From Solirubrobacterales bacterium (GTDB taxonomy: Bacteria > Actinomycetota > Thermoleophilia > Solirubrobacterales > 70-9): a stretch of 64,000 bases of DNA. This document shows, piece after piece, positions 24,723-33,541 of this stretch. The notes beneath the pieces were generated by a model. It was not told where the DNA came from. It ran no database searches and saw only the letters and a list, made by a program, of their open reading frames with translations. Position 1 is the first letter of the stretch. The number at the start of each line of letters is the position of its first letter. The DNA lies in contig JAFKLL010000013.1 of assembly GCA_017304845.1 (NCBI GenBank), forward strand, positions 62,001 to 126,000. Direction: 5' to 3'. The position numbers and the translations under genes were made by a program.

Positions 24723-24729
24723 AGTCGTC

Positions 24730-25914
24730 GTGCCTGAGAACCCAGGTCTTTACAGGGAGCCGCTGCGTCCGGACGAGGCGAGGGCGGCGGATGCGATGTT
24801 CGCGTTGGAGATCGCCTTCGACCTCTCCCCGATCGGCATGGCGGTGCTCGACGAGAACCTCGGGTTCCGCATGGTCAACAAGGCCTACTGCCAGATGCTC
24901 GGCTACCGGCGAGAGGAGCTGCTGTTCCTGGCCCTCTCCGACATCACCCATCCCGAGGACCACTGGCTCGACCACGACTGGTACGAGTTCGCCTTCGACG
25001 AACGGACCGAGACGATCAGCCGGGAGAAGCGGATGGTCTCCCGCGACGGCGAGACGATCTGGGTCAACCTCAACTCCCAGAAGCTGAGCCTCGACCGGGA
25101 CTCCTCCTTCTTCACCGTCAGCACCGTCGAGCCGATCACCGGCGACCGCAAGCGCCAGGCGGAGCTCTCGGCGAAAGCGGACTGGACCGCGCGCATCGAA
25201 GAGGCGCTGAGCCAGGACAACCTGGTGCTCCACGGCCAGCCGATCATCGACCTGAGGACCGGCGAGGTCTCGCAGCACGAGCTGCTGCTCCGCATGACCC
25301 GCGGCGGCGCGGCGCGGCGGCTGGTCATGCCCGGCGAGTTCATGCCCCCGGCCGAGAAGTACGGGCTGGTCCACCGGATCGACCAGTGGGTGGTCGCCCG
25401 GGCGCTCGAGCTGGCCCGACGGATGCGGGTGACGATCAACCTTTCCGGATCGACGATCTCGCGCCTCGAACTGATCGACGGGATCGAACGGGCGGTGCGG
25501 GAATCGGAGGCGCCGCCCGAGAACCTGGTCTTCGAGATCACCGAGACCGGGGTCGTGAACGACCTCGAGGCGGCCGAGGCCTTCATCGCCCGCCTGCACC
25601 AGCTCGGCTGCAAGTTCGCCCTGGACGACTTCGGCACCGGGTACGGGACCTTCGCGTACCTGAAACGCCTGCCGGTCGACTACCTGAAGATCGACATCGA
25701 GTTCGTCCGGGACATGGTCCGCAACGAGTCCGATCGCCGGGTCGTCGAGGCGATCACCGCCACCGCCGGCACCTTCGGCATGGAAACCATTGCGGAAGGC
25801 GTCGAGGACGCGGATACTCTGGAACTACTTCGTGACTTCGGTGTTGACTACGCACAGGGCTTCCACATCGGAAGGCCCGCTGAGATCGGAGGTGAGGCAG
25901 GTGGACCCGGATGA
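24730..25914 (+). CDS. PAS-EAL cyclic-di-GMP phosphodiesterase
   Basis: This 394-residue cytoplasmic protein has a PAS domain at about 25-140 (DLSPIGMAVLDENLGFRMVN; CQMLGYRREELL; DITHPEDHWL) and an EAL domain at about 160-390. The EAL catalytic set is present: Glu184 in HELLLRM, Asn in TINLSGS, the FEITETG Glu, Asp299-Asp300 in ALDDFGTGYG, Lys320 in YLKID, Glu352 in METIAEGVED, and YAQGFHIGRP. It should hydrolyse cyclic di-GMP to pGpG. There is no GGDEF domain. The PAS domain likely sets activity in response to an internal signal. The GTG start follows a folded leader. Confidence 0.93.
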   Translation: MPENPGLYREPLRPDEARAADAMFALEIAFDLSPIGMAVLDENLGFRMVNKAYCQMLGYRREELLFLALSDITHPEDHWLDHDWYEFAFDERTETISREKRMVSRDGETIWVNLNSQKLSLDRDSSFFTVSTVEPITGDRKRQAELSAKADWTARIEEALSQDNLVLHGQPIIDLRTGEVSQHELLLRMTRGGAARRLVMPGEFMPPAEKYGLVHRIDQWVVARALELARRMRVTINLSGSTISRLELIDGIERAVRESEAPPENLVFEITETGVVNDLEAAEAFIARLHQLGCKFALDDFGTGYGTFAYLKRLPVDYLKIDIEFVRDMVRNESDRRVVEAITATAGTFGMETIAEGVEDADTLELLRDFGVDYAQGFHIGRPAEIGGEAGGPG

Positions 25915-26104
25915 CGACGAGCGCGACGCGGAACTCGAACGGGAGCGAAGCCTGTCCGACCTCGAGCAGGCCTTCGGCGAACGGGGCCGCGTGATCGACG
26001 AGGCCGGCCGTCTAGGCACCGACGATGAGACCGACCCCGAGGCTGATCATGATCGCGGCGATCAGTCCGTCGAGGACCCGCCAGGCACCGGGTCGGGCGA
26101 ATAG
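25901..26104 (+). CDS. Possible small acidic protein overlapping the LysE gene
   Basis: This 67-codon frame starts at GTG with a good GGAGGTGA site 4-11 nt upstream and overlaps the end of the EAL gene by 14 bp. It encodes a highly charged, probably helical or disordered peptide (DDDERDAELERERSL; DLEQAFGERGRVIDEAG). Its last 93 bases lie antisense to the 3' end of the LysE gene, where the codons are constrained by the other strand. It could be a real third cistron, or an accident following a chance ribosome site. No homologue is recognised. Confidence 0.35.
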   Translation: MDPDDDERDAELERERSLSDLEQAFGERGRVIDEAGRLGTDDETDPEADHDRGDQSVEDPPGTGSGE

Positions 26105-26638
26105 CGGCTTCAGCAGCCGGGCTCCGTAGCCGAGCAGGAAGAACCAGGTGAAGGAGGCGGTCGCGGCGCCGAGCGCCCACCACCAACGGTCCGTCTCACC
26201 CTGCTGATTGGCGACCGAGCCGAGCAGCATCACCGTGTCCAGGTAGACATGCGGGTTGAGCCAGGTCAGCGCCAGCGTGGTCAGGACGATCGCCTTCATC
26301 GAGGCGTCCGCCGGGCTCTCGCCCAGCGTCAGCGCCTGCGGGTTGAAGGCCCTCCTGGCGGCCATCACCCCGTACGAGATCAGGAAGACCGCGCCGAAGA
26401 TCCGCACGACGTCGATCGCGGCCGGGGCCGCTTCGATCACGGCGCCGATCCCCGCCACCCCGGCCCCGATCAGAACCGCGTCCGAGAAGGCGCAGATCAG
26501 GATCACGGTGACCAGGATCCGGCCGCGCCCCTCCACGCCGAGCCGGAGCAGGTAGGCGTTCTGGGCCCCGATCGCGACGATCAGGGTGAGGCTGGCGCCG
26601 AAGCCCAGCAGCATCATCTGGAGGAGGGAGGCGTTCAT
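26012..26638 (-). CDS. LysE/ArgO-family amino-acid exporter
   Basis: This 208-residue inner-membrane protein has about six segments. It carries the LysE signature GAQNAYLLRLGVEGRG near the start, SDAVLIGAGVAGIGA, and LTLALTWLNPHVYLDTVMLLGS, where the NPHVYLD motif is diagnostic of lysine/arginine exporters. It exports basic amino acids when internal levels rise. It is divergent from an ArgP/LysG regulator over a 73-bp AT-rich gap, the classic arrangement for this pair. Confidence 0.94.
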   Translation of the reverse strand: MNASLLQMMLLGFGASLTLIVAIGAQNAYLLRLGVEGRGRILVTVILICAFSDAVLIGAGVAGIGAVIEAAPAAIDVVRIFGAVFLISYGVMAARRAFNPQALTLGESPADASMKAIVLTTLALTWLNPHVYLDTVMLLGSVANQQGETDRWWWALGAATASFTWFFLLGYGARLLKPLFARPGAWRVLDGLIAAIMISLGVGLIVGA

Positions 26639-26711
26639 CGCGGAGGTCGAATCTAAGCCCGTCCGCCTATGTAGTCAAACTAAAGTTCCTAACCTCTATT
26701 AAGAGATTCTT
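26639..26711. promoter_or_regulatory. Divergent lysE-argP control region
   Basis: This 73-bp gap is AT-rich by local standards, especially 26667-26711. It contains the imperfect palindrome AAGAGATTCTT (26700-26710) and LysR-type T-N11-A spacings. ArgP/LysG regulators bind such regions to activate the exporter gene when lysine or arginine is abundant. The binding site itself is not resolved here. Confidence 0.55.
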
Positions 26712-27605
26712 ATGACGAGCTTCCGCACCGAACATCTCGAGACCCTGGTCGCCCTGGTCGAGGAGGGGACCTTCGAGGCGGCCGCCCGGCGGCTCTCGGT
26801 CACCCCCTCGGCGATCTCGCAGCGGATCAAGGCGATGGAGCGGGCCACCGGGCAGGTGCTGGTCCAACGCAGCAACCCGGTCGAGCCGACCGCGGCCGGT
26901 GACATCGCCCTCCGCTACGGCCGGCAGATGAAGCTGCTCGAGGACGAGGCGGCCCGGGCCCTCGCCCTAGAAGGGACCGAGGACGGCGCGGTGACGGTGC
27001 CGTTGGCGATCAACGCCGACAGCCTCGGCACCTGGTTCATGGAGGCCCTGGCCCGGGTCGAGGCGCCCGGGGCGGTCTTCGAGGTGCTGCGCGAGGACCA
27101 GGAGCACACGACCTCGCTGCTCAAGGCGGGCAAGGTGATGGCGGCGGTCACCTCGACCGCGGAGGCGGTCCAGGGCTGCCGGTCGCAGGTGCTCGGGACC
27201 ATGACCTACCACGCGGTCTGCTCGCCCGGTTTCCGTGACCGATACCTGGGAGACGGGATCGACCCCGCCGCCCTCGGCCGCGCCCCCGTCGTCGACTTCG
27301 ACCGTCGCGACGAGATGCAGAACCGCTTCTACCGCCGCTTCGCCGACCGGCCGCTGCGGGCACCCCGCCACTACATCCCGACCTCCGCCGACTATGCCCG
27401 GACGATCGTGCTCGGGCTGGGCTGGGGGCTCCTGCCGGACCAGCAGTGCCGGGTCGAGCTGGAGCGCGGGGACCTGATCGAGATATCGCCCGAGCACGCG
27501 ATCGAGGTGCCGCTCCACTGGCAGCGCTGGACTCTGGAGTCGCCGCTGCTCGACGCCCTGACGGCCGAGGTCGTGGCGGTCGCCGAGCGCGAGCTGAACG
27601 GATAG
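26712..27605 (+). CDS. ArgP/LysG-type LysR regulator
   Basis: This 297-residue LysR-type regulator has a winged helix at about 3-62 (LETLVALVEEGTFEAAARRLSVTPSAISQRIKAMERATGQVLVQRS split over two helices) and the ArgP-like effector domain. LAINADSLGTWFMEAL, VTSTAEAVQGCRSQVLG and GLGWGLLPDQQCRVEL are typical of LysG/ArgP rather than generic LysR proteins. It should activate the divergent lysE gene in response to basic amino acids. It lies 73 bp from that gene. There is no Shine-Dalgarno; TAAGAG is 6 nt before the ATG. Confidence 0.93.
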   Translation: MTSFRTEHLETLVALVEEGTFEAAARRLSVTPSAISQRIKAMERATGQVLVQRSNPVEPTAAGDIALRYGRQMKLLEDEAARALALEGTEDGAVTVPLAINADSLGTWFMEALARVEAPGAVFEVLREDQEHTTSLLKAGKVMAAVTSTAEAVQGCRSQVLGTMTYHAVCSPGFRDRYLGDGIDPAALGRAPVVDFDRRDEMQNRFYRRFADRPLRAPRHYIPTSADYARTIVLGLGWGLLPDQQCRVELERGDLIEISPEHAIEVPLHWQRWTLESPLLDALTAEVVAVAERELNG

Positions 27606-27651
27606 AGACCTCGAAAATCGCTCGGGACTAGAAACTGACGCGCGTCAACTA

Positions 27652-27657
27652 TAGGAT
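27652..27657 (+). promoter_or_regulatory. Leaderless -10 hexamer (TAGGAT)
   Basis: TAGGAT ends exactly 6 nt before the ATG at 27664, with no Shine-Dalgarno and no clear -35. Transcription would begin at or beside the start codon. Confidence 0.65.
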
Positions 27658-27663
27658 GTCGTC

Positions 27664-28692
27664 ATGGCTCGTTCCCTGCGGTCTCGGATTGCCCTGTCAA
27701 TCATCCGGCGCAAGCTGCCGTCGATCATCGGCGCCGACGCCGTCGCCGGCCTGGAGGACGGCCTCCACGTCGCGATAGTCGGCTCGGGCTCGCCCCTCCC
27801 CGACGAGAGCCGCGGCAACCCCTGCGTGGCGGTGATCGTCGGCGAGCGCGTCTACGTGGTCGACGCCGGCGAGGGATCCTCGGAGACCCTGAACCGGATG
27901 AACATCGACGCCGGCCGAATCGAGACCGTGCTGCTCACCCACTTCCACTCCGACCACATCGGCGGCCTCGGCTCGGTCAACCTGCAGCGGTGGGTCTCGG
28001 ACCGGACCGACTCGCCGCTCCGGGTGCTCGGACCGCCCGGGGTCGACCGGGTCGTGGACGGCTACAACGAGGCCTACGCCCTCGACGCCACCTACCGCAC
28101 CGCCCACCACGGGGCCGAGTACGTCGACCCGGCCAACGCCGCCATGATCGCCGAGAGCTTCCCGGTCCCGCCCGACGGCGAGACCAACCTCGTCCTCGAG
28201 GACGACGGCCTCCGGATCACCGCCTTCGAGGTCGATCACGCCCCGGTCGCTCCCGTGGTCGGCTTCCGTTTCGAGTACCGCGGTCGCAGCGTCGTGATCA
28301 GCGCCGACACCGTCTACTCCGACAACCTGGTCAAGGCCGCGCGGGACACCGACCTGCTGATCCATGACGCGCTCTCGATCGAGCTGCTGATGATGGTGTC
28401 CGAAACCTCGACCGAGCTCGGCTTCGAAGCCAGGGGCAAGATCCTCGCCGACGTCACCGACTACCACGCGACCGCGCCGCAGGCCGCCGACGCCGCCCAG
28501 CGGGCCGGGGCGAAGGCGCTGGCGATCACCCACATCGTGCCGCCGCTGCCGCTCAAGGCCCTGGAAGAGGTGTTCCTCGACGGCGCGCCGAACCACTACG
28601 ACGGGCCGCTCTGGCTGGCCGCCGACGGCGATCTCTACTCGCTGCCCACGACGGGCGGGTTGAAGGTCTCCAACCTGATCCGCCGCCGCTGA
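27664..28692 (+). CDS. Metallo-beta-lactamase-fold hydrolase (RNase Z/arylsulfatase-like)
   Basis: This 342-residue protein has a basic N-terminal helix, then the metallo-beta-lactamase fold with VVDAGEGSSETL, the zinc motif HFHSDHIGG, GPPGVDRVVDGYNEAY, the Asp ligand in VVISADTVYSDNLVKAA and the late His in LAITHIVPP. The order resembles RNase Z-like enzymes and secreted or cytosolic arylsulfatase/phosphodiesterase relatives, but the length and the missing flexible arm argue against tRNA processing. The N-terminus SLRSRIALSIIRRKLPS is not a clean signal peptide. It starts with a leaderless-type promoter and stands alone. Substrate unknown. Confidence 0.82.
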   Translation: MARSLRSRIALSIIRRKLPSIIGADAVAGLEDGLHVAIVGSGSPLPDESRGNPCVAVIVGERVYVVDAGEGSSETLNRMNIDAGRIETVLLTHFHSDHIGGLGSVNLQRWVSDRTDSPLRVLGPPGVDRVVDGYNEAYALDATYRTAHHGAEYVDPANAAMIAESFPVPPDGETNLVLEDDGLRITAFEVDHAPVAPVVGFRFEYRGRSVVISADTVYSDNLVKAARDTDLLIHDALSIELLMMVSETSTELGFEARGKILADVTDYHATAPQAADAAQRAGAKALAITHIVPPLPLKALEEVFLDGAPNHYDGPLWLAADGDLYSLPTTGGLKVSNLIRRR

Positions 28693-28713
28693 GAGAACCT
28701 CTGCGGGGGCGGC

Positions 28714-28719
28714 TAGGCT
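28714..28719 (+). promoter_or_regulatory. Leaderless -10 hexamer (TAGGCT)
   Basis: TAGGCT is followed by a 6-nt spacer and the ATG at 28726. No Shine-Dalgarno is present. The hexamer and spacing are identical at 30365 and 58172. Confidence 0.7.
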
Positions 28720-28725
28720 GGGGGC

Positions 28726-29910
28726 ATGACCCTCAGATCCGCCCGTCTCGCCCTCTCGTTCCTCGTCACCTTCGCCGCGCTCGTCGCCGTCACCGCGCCC
28801 GCCTCGGCGGTGCGCCCCGACAGCCAGGCCGTGCTCTCGCCGGTCGCCTTCCAGATCCTCAACCGGCCCGCGCCGGTCCGGGGCGCCGACAACCGCCAGC
28901 ACCTGGTCTACGAGATCCAGGCGGTGAACCAGTCGAACCTCTCGATCGAGCTGCGTAAGGTCGCCCCGCGCGCCCAGGGTCAGCGCCTCGGCGCGCCCCT
29001 GACCGGATCGAAGCTGGCCGCCCGCACCCGCCTCAACTCGGGAGAAGCCGGGACCACGCTCGGCGCGGGGCAGAGCGCGATCGTCTTCGTCGACGCCGCC
29101 TACAGCCCCCGGCGACGCCCGCCCCGGGCGATCAGCCACGCGATCAGCATGGCCTGGCCCGATGCGGAGAATCCCTCCGAGATGGTCCGCCAGACCTTCA
29201 TCGGCGTCTCCTCCCGCGTGTCGCGACGCCACGCCGTGGTCCTCTCCTCGCCGCTCCGCGGCCCGGGCTGGGTCGCCGCGAACGGCTGCTGCACCTTGAA
29301 TGCCCATCGGGGCGCGACCCTGGCGATCGACGGGACGATCCGCGTGCCGGAGCGCTTCGCGATCGACTTCGTCCAGCTCAACAACCAGGACCGGCTCTTC
29401 GACGGGCCGCTCAACGACCTGACCGGCTACGCCTACTACGGGGCGCCGATCCGCGCCGCCGCCCCCGGCCGGGTGGTCGGGATCCGCAAGAACCTGCCGG
29501 AGCAGGTGCCGGGCGCGCTGCCCGCCGGGGCGACGATCCAGATGGCCGGCGGCAACTACGTGGTGGTCAACATCGGGCATGGGAGATACGCCTTCTACGC
29601 CCACCTGAAGACCGGCAGCCTCCGGGTCAGGAAGGGCCAGCGGGTCCGCACCGGCCAGGTCCTCGGCCTACTCGGCAACACCGGCAACACCGACGGCCCC
29701 CACCTCCACTTCCACATCATGGACTCGCCCTCGCCGCTCCAGTCGAACGGCCTGCCCTTCGTCTTCCGCTCCTTCCGGGGGCAGGGCGTGGTGCGGAACG
29801 TCGCCGGGATCCAGGCCGGTGAGGTCGCGGACGTCGATCGCGCCGCGCTGCGCGGTCGCCACCTGAACGCGCTGCCGATGGAGAACCAGATCGTCAGGTT
29901 CGGCCGATAG
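28726..29910 (+). CDS. M23-family metallopeptidase (LytM-type), exported
   Basis: This 394-residue protein has a signal peptide (about 1-27, ending TAPASA). A beta-rich middle domain of about 170 residues follows, then a C-terminal M23 domain. Zinc ligands appear as Asp in RFAIDFVQ and the HLHFHIMDS motif, with the lone catalytic His in GRYAFYAHLKTGS. The GGNYVVVNIGHG and VRTGQVLGLLGNTGNTDGPH segments complete the fold. It likely cuts peptidoglycan peptide bonds, or acts as a regulated wall-binding homologue, outside the membrane. It stands as a single gene with a leaderless promoter. Confidence 0.87.
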   Translation: MTLRSARLALSFLVTFAALVAVTAPASAVRPDSQAVLSPVAFQILNRPAPVRGADNRQHLVYEIQAVNQSNLSIELRKVAPRAQGQRLGAPLTGSKLAARTRLNSGEAGTTLGAGQSAIVFVDAAYSPRRRPPRAISHAISMAWPDAENPSEMVRQTFIGVSSRVSRRHAVVLSSPLRGPGWVAANGCCTLNAHRGATLAIDGTIRVPERFAIDFVQLNNQDRLFDGPLNDLTGYAYYGAPIRAAAPGRVVGIRKNLPEQVPGALPAGATIQMAGGNYVVVNIGHGRYAFYAHLKTGSLRVRKGQRVRTGQVLGLLGNTGNTDGPHLHFHIMDSPSPLQSNGLPFVFRSFRGQGVVRNVAGIQAGEVADVDRAALRGRHLNALPMENQIVRFGR

Positions 29911-29957
29911 CCGCACCGAAGAAGACGAGGCGCAAGGAGCCGCCGGCCGACACGCCG

Positions 29958-30347
29958 GTGATCCGCATCTGCCTCGGCGTGCTGGCGCTCTCGGCGCTCT
30001 CGATCGGCCTGCCGGCCAGCTTCGCCCCGGAGACCTTCTACACCGACTACCCGTTCTACACGGCGCTGGTCAAGCTGCTGCCGCCCTACAACGAGCATCT
30101 GGTCACCGATGTCGGCGGGCTCTACCTCGGCTTCGCGGTGATGCTGACCTGGGCGACGATCAAGCCGAGCCGCCAGCTGATCATCCCTCTCTGCGCGGGC
30201 TGGATCGTCGCCGAGGCGCTCCACTTCGCTTTCCACATCGGCCACCTGACCGGGTTCACGACCACCGACGCGATCGGCCAGACGATCGGCCTCGGCCTCT
30301 ACGTGGTGATCGCGATCATCCCGATTGCGATGCTCAAGAGGCAATAG
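29958..30347 (+). CDS. Small four-segment membrane protein, unknown function
   Basis: This 129-residue protein has four hydrophobic segments: ICLGVLALSALSIGLPASF; GGLYLGFAVMLTWATI; IIPLCAGWIVAEALHFAFHI; and IGLGLYVVIAIIPIAML. The loop after segment 1 has FYTDYPFYTALVKLLPPYNEHLV. The first standard start is GTG at 29958. Seventeen basic or Pro-rich codons upstream are in frame but lack a start codon. It follows the M23 peptidase gene closely on the same strand. I do not recognise a named family. Confidence 0.7.
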   Translation: MIRICLGVLALSALSIGLPASFAPETFYTDYPFYTALVKLLPPYNEHLVTDVGGLYLGFAVMLTWATIKPSRQLIIPLCAGWIVAEALHFAFHIGHLTGFTTTDAIGQTIGLGLYVVIAIIPIAMLKRQ

Positions 30348-30364
30348 ACATGCTGGAGCGGGGG

Positions 30365-30370
30365 TAGGCT
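30365..30370 (+). promoter_or_regulatory. Leaderless -10 hexamer (TAGGCT)
   Basis: TAGGCT, a 6-nt spacer CGGGGC, then the ATG at 30377. No Shine-Dalgarno is present. Confidence 0.65.
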
Positions 30371-30376
30371 CGGGGC

Positions 30377-31297
30377 ATGGATCTCTGCGTGATGATCGAG
30401 GGCCAGGAGGACGTCTCCTGGGAGCAGTGGGTCGCGATCGCGAGGGTCTGCGAGGCGAACGACATCCCGACCCTGTTCCGCTCCGATCACTATCTCTCCG
30501 TCTTCCCCTCCGAGGGACGGCAGTCCCTCGACGCCTGGGGCACGATCTGCGGCCTGGCGGCAATCACCTCGAAGCTGCGGCTGGGCACGATGGTCTCGCC
30601 GACCTCGTTCCGCCCACCCTCGGTGCTGGCCAAGCTGATCGCCACGGCCGATCAGATCAGCGGCGGCCGGATCGAGCCGGGCATCGGCGCCGGCTGGCAT
30701 CAGGCCGAGCACGAGGCCTTCGGCTTCCCCTTCCTCTCCACCGCCGAACGGATGGAGGTGCTGGAGGAACAGCTCGAGATCATGACGGGGCTCTGGTCCG
30801 AGGGCGAGTTCGAGTTCCACGGCCGGCACTACGACCTGGCCCCGGTCGACGCGCGGCCGAAGCCGGTCCAGAACCCGATGCCCCTGATCATGGGCGGCAA
30901 CGCCGGCCCGAAGGGCGCGGCGCTCGCGGCCCGTTTCGCCAGCGAGTACAACACCCCGAACCCGAGCCTGGACGAGGCCCGGCAACGGCGGTCGGCGATC
31001 GAGGCGGCCTGGCTCGAGGCCGGGCGGGACCCGGCCGGGGTCCGCTTCTCGGTGATGACCGGGGCGGCGCTGGGCCGTGACGAGGCGGAGGCGGAGGACC
31101 GGCTGCGACGGGCCCGGGAGAAGTCCGGGATCGGCGACGCCCTCGACTACGAGTTCAAGGGGTCACCGGAGCGGGTCGTCGAGCAGCTCACCGAGTGGCG
31201 CGAGGCCGGCGTCGACCGCGTCATGCTCCAGCTCCTGCTCCACGACGATCTCGAGCAGATCGAGCTGATCGGCCGGATCGCCCCGGCCCTCGCCTGA
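30377..31297 (+). CDS. LLM-class (luciferase-like) F420-dependent oxidoreductase
   Basis: This 306-residue TIM-barrel protein of the bacterial luciferase superfamily has WVAIARVCEANDIPTLFRSDHY, LRLGTMVSPTSFRPPSVLAK, ISGGRIEPGIGAGWHQAEHE, and a C-terminal helix pair around AGVDRVMLQLLLHD. The GIGAGWHQAEHEAFGF segment and absence of an FMN monooxygenase signature fit the F420-dependent group common in actinobacteria. Such enzymes use F420H2 or oxidised F420 for hydride transfer to diverse substrates. It is a single gene with a leaderless start, so nothing in the surroundings hints at its substrate. Confidence 0.88.
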   Translation: MDLCVMIEGQEDVSWEQWVAIARVCEANDIPTLFRSDHYLSVFPSEGRQSLDAWGTICGLAAITSKLRLGTMVSPTSFRPPSVLAKLIATADQISGGRIEPGIGAGWHQAEHEAFGFPFLSTAERMEVLEEQLEIMTGLWSEGEFEFHGRHYDLAPVDARPKPVQNPMPLIMGGNAGPKGAALAARFASEYNTPNPSLDEARQRRSAIEAAWLEAGRDPAGVRFSVMTGAALGRDEAEAEDRLRRAREKSGIGDALDYEFKGSPERVVEQLTEWREAGVDRVMLQLLLHDDLEQIELIGRIAPALA

Positions 31298-31300
31298 GTT

Positions 31301-31340
31301 CCCGCCAAGTTTGCACGGACTACGACCAGAAAGTGGCGGG
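31301..31340. terminator. Possible hairpin between convergent genes
   Basis: CCCGCCA (31301-31307) and TGGCGGG (31334-31340) form a 7-bp stem with a 26-nt loop, between the ends of the luciferase-like gene and the aldehyde dehydrogenase gene. The long loop makes this less certain than the other hairpins. Confidence 0.4.
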
Positions 31341-31387
31341 CTAGGCCCGGGGCTGCCGGGAACTGCCGGGGCTGCCCCAGGGCGCGC

Positions 31388-32770
31388 TCAGTCCACGGGG
31401 ATGATCGTGGTGGTGGAGCTCGCCGTGAAGAACTCTCGGGCGGCTCGGCCCTGTTCGCGGGGACCGAATGACGACTGGCCCTCGCCGCCGAACGGGGCAT
31501 AGTAGTCGACTCCCGGCGTCGGCGCGTTGACCCGTCGCAGGCCGGTGGTCATCTGACCGGCCACCCGGGCGGCCCGCCCGAGATCGCGGCCGTGGACCGC
31601 CCCGACCAGACCGAACCGGGTCGCGTTGGCGGCGGCGATCGCGGCCTCCTCGTCGGCGACCTCGATCAGCGTGAGCAGGGGGCCGAAGGTCTCCTCCTGG
31701 TTGACCGTCGCCTCCGGATCGTCCTGCCGGAGCAGGGCCGGGCCGACCACGTAGCCGTCGCCCTCGGGGGCCGAGGCCCGGGCGATCTCGCTCGCGCCCG
31801 CGCCCAGCGCCTCAGAGCGGGCGGTCTCGAACTCGTCCACGGCGGCGTCGCTGATCAGCGGACCGACCGTGACTCCGCTCTCGGCCGGGTCCCCGACCGA
31901 TAGGGCCGAGATCCGATCCGCCAGCTTCGCCTCCAGGCTCTCGCGGACCGAGGCGACCGCGACCACGCGACGGGTGGCGGTGCACTTCTGCCCCGCGAAG
32001 CCCATCGCGCCGGAGACGATCGCGTCCGCGGCCGCGTCGAGGTCGGCGTCCTCCAGCACGATCGCCGCGTTCTGACCGCCCATCTCAGCCTGGGCGGGCG
32101 CGGCCCGTCGGGCCATGCGCTCGGCGACCTGAACGCCGACCCCGGTCGACCCGGTGAAGGTGACAGCCGCGACCCGCTCGTCGTCGAGCAGGCCGGCGGT
32201 GTCCGCCCCGGAGAGCGGCAGCACCTGGAGCACGTTCTCGGGCAGCACCTCGGCCGCGCACTCGGCCAGCAGGTTCGCGGTGGCGATCGCCGGCGAGGCC
32301 GGCTTGATCACGACCGTGTTGCCGTAGGCGAGGGCGGGCGCCGATTTCCACAGCGGGATCGCCAGCGGGAAGTTCCAGGGGCAGATCGCGAGCACCAGCC
32401 CGAGCGGGTGCCGCTCGACCAGGACCTGCGCTCCGGGTGTTGATCCCGGCATCACCTCGCCGATCGGATCGAGCGGGATCTGCGAGTAGAACCGGAGCAG
32501 CGCGATCGCGCGATCGACTTCGCCGGCCGCCTCCGGCACGGGCTTGCCGACCTCGCGGATCATCAGGTCGGTGAAGCGCTGCCGGCGGACGTCGATCTCG
32601 TCGGCCAGGGCACTGAGCCCACGTGACCGCAGCATCGGGTCCGCCGCCCAGGCGGACTGCGCGGCCACCCCGGCCTCGAGCGCGGCGGAGGCCCGGTCGG
32701 GGCCGGCCGCCTCGACCTCGGCGACGACATCGGTGGGATCGAACGGGTTGACGCTCTTGATCGTGCTCAT
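31388..32770 (-). CDS. NAD(P)-dependent aldehyde dehydrogenase
   Basis: This 460-residue aldehyde dehydrogenase has Glu229 in AEMGGQNAAIVL (the usual ELGGKN is altered to EMGGQN) and nucleophile Cys263 in GQKCTATRRV. The cofactor segment is ICPWNFPLAIPLWKSAPA and the C-terminus has APFGGEGQSSFGPREQGRAA. It resembles alpha-ketoglutarate-semialdehyde and succinate-semialdehyde dehydrogenases. It starts 7 bp after the exporter ATPase stop, so it appears to be the last gene of the ten-gene operon from 42235. That is an unusual place for a catabolic enzyme, downstream of a MacB-type exporter. Substrate unknown. Confidence 0.9.
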   Translation of the reverse strand: MSTIKSVNPFDPTDVVAEVEAAGPDRASAALEAGVAAQSAWAADPMLRSRGLSALADEIDVRRQRFTDLMIREVGKPVPEAAGEVDRAIALLRFYSQIPLDPIGEVMPGSTPGAQVLVERHPLGLVLAICPWNFPLAIPLWKSAPALAYGNTVVIKPASPAIATANLLAECAAEVLPENVLQVLPLSGADTAGLLDDERVAAVTFTGSTGVGVQVAERMARRAAPAQAEMGGQNAAIVLEDADLDAAADAIVSGAMGFAGQKCTATRRVVAVASVRESLEAKLADRISALSVGDPAESGVTVGPLISDAAVDEFETARSEALGAGASEIARASAPEGDGYVVGPALLRQDDPEATVNQEETFGPLLTLIEVADEEAAIAAANATRFGLVGAVHGRDLGRAARVAGQMTTGLRRVNAPTPGVDYYAPFGGEGQSSFGPREQGRAAREFFTASSTTTIIPVD

Positions 32771-32777
32771 CGATGCC

Positions 32778-33512
<735 letters not shown>

Positions 33513-33541
33513 GGGATCTCCTTCGGCCGGCGGCATCTGAC

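Noticed and set aside
24649-24729. Cyclic-di-GMP-I (GEMM) riboswitch before the EAL gene
   Set aside because: The first half has a CACGC-like and GGGGCA-like piece, but the second half lacks the conserved GEMM elements. I keep it only as an unidentified structured leader.
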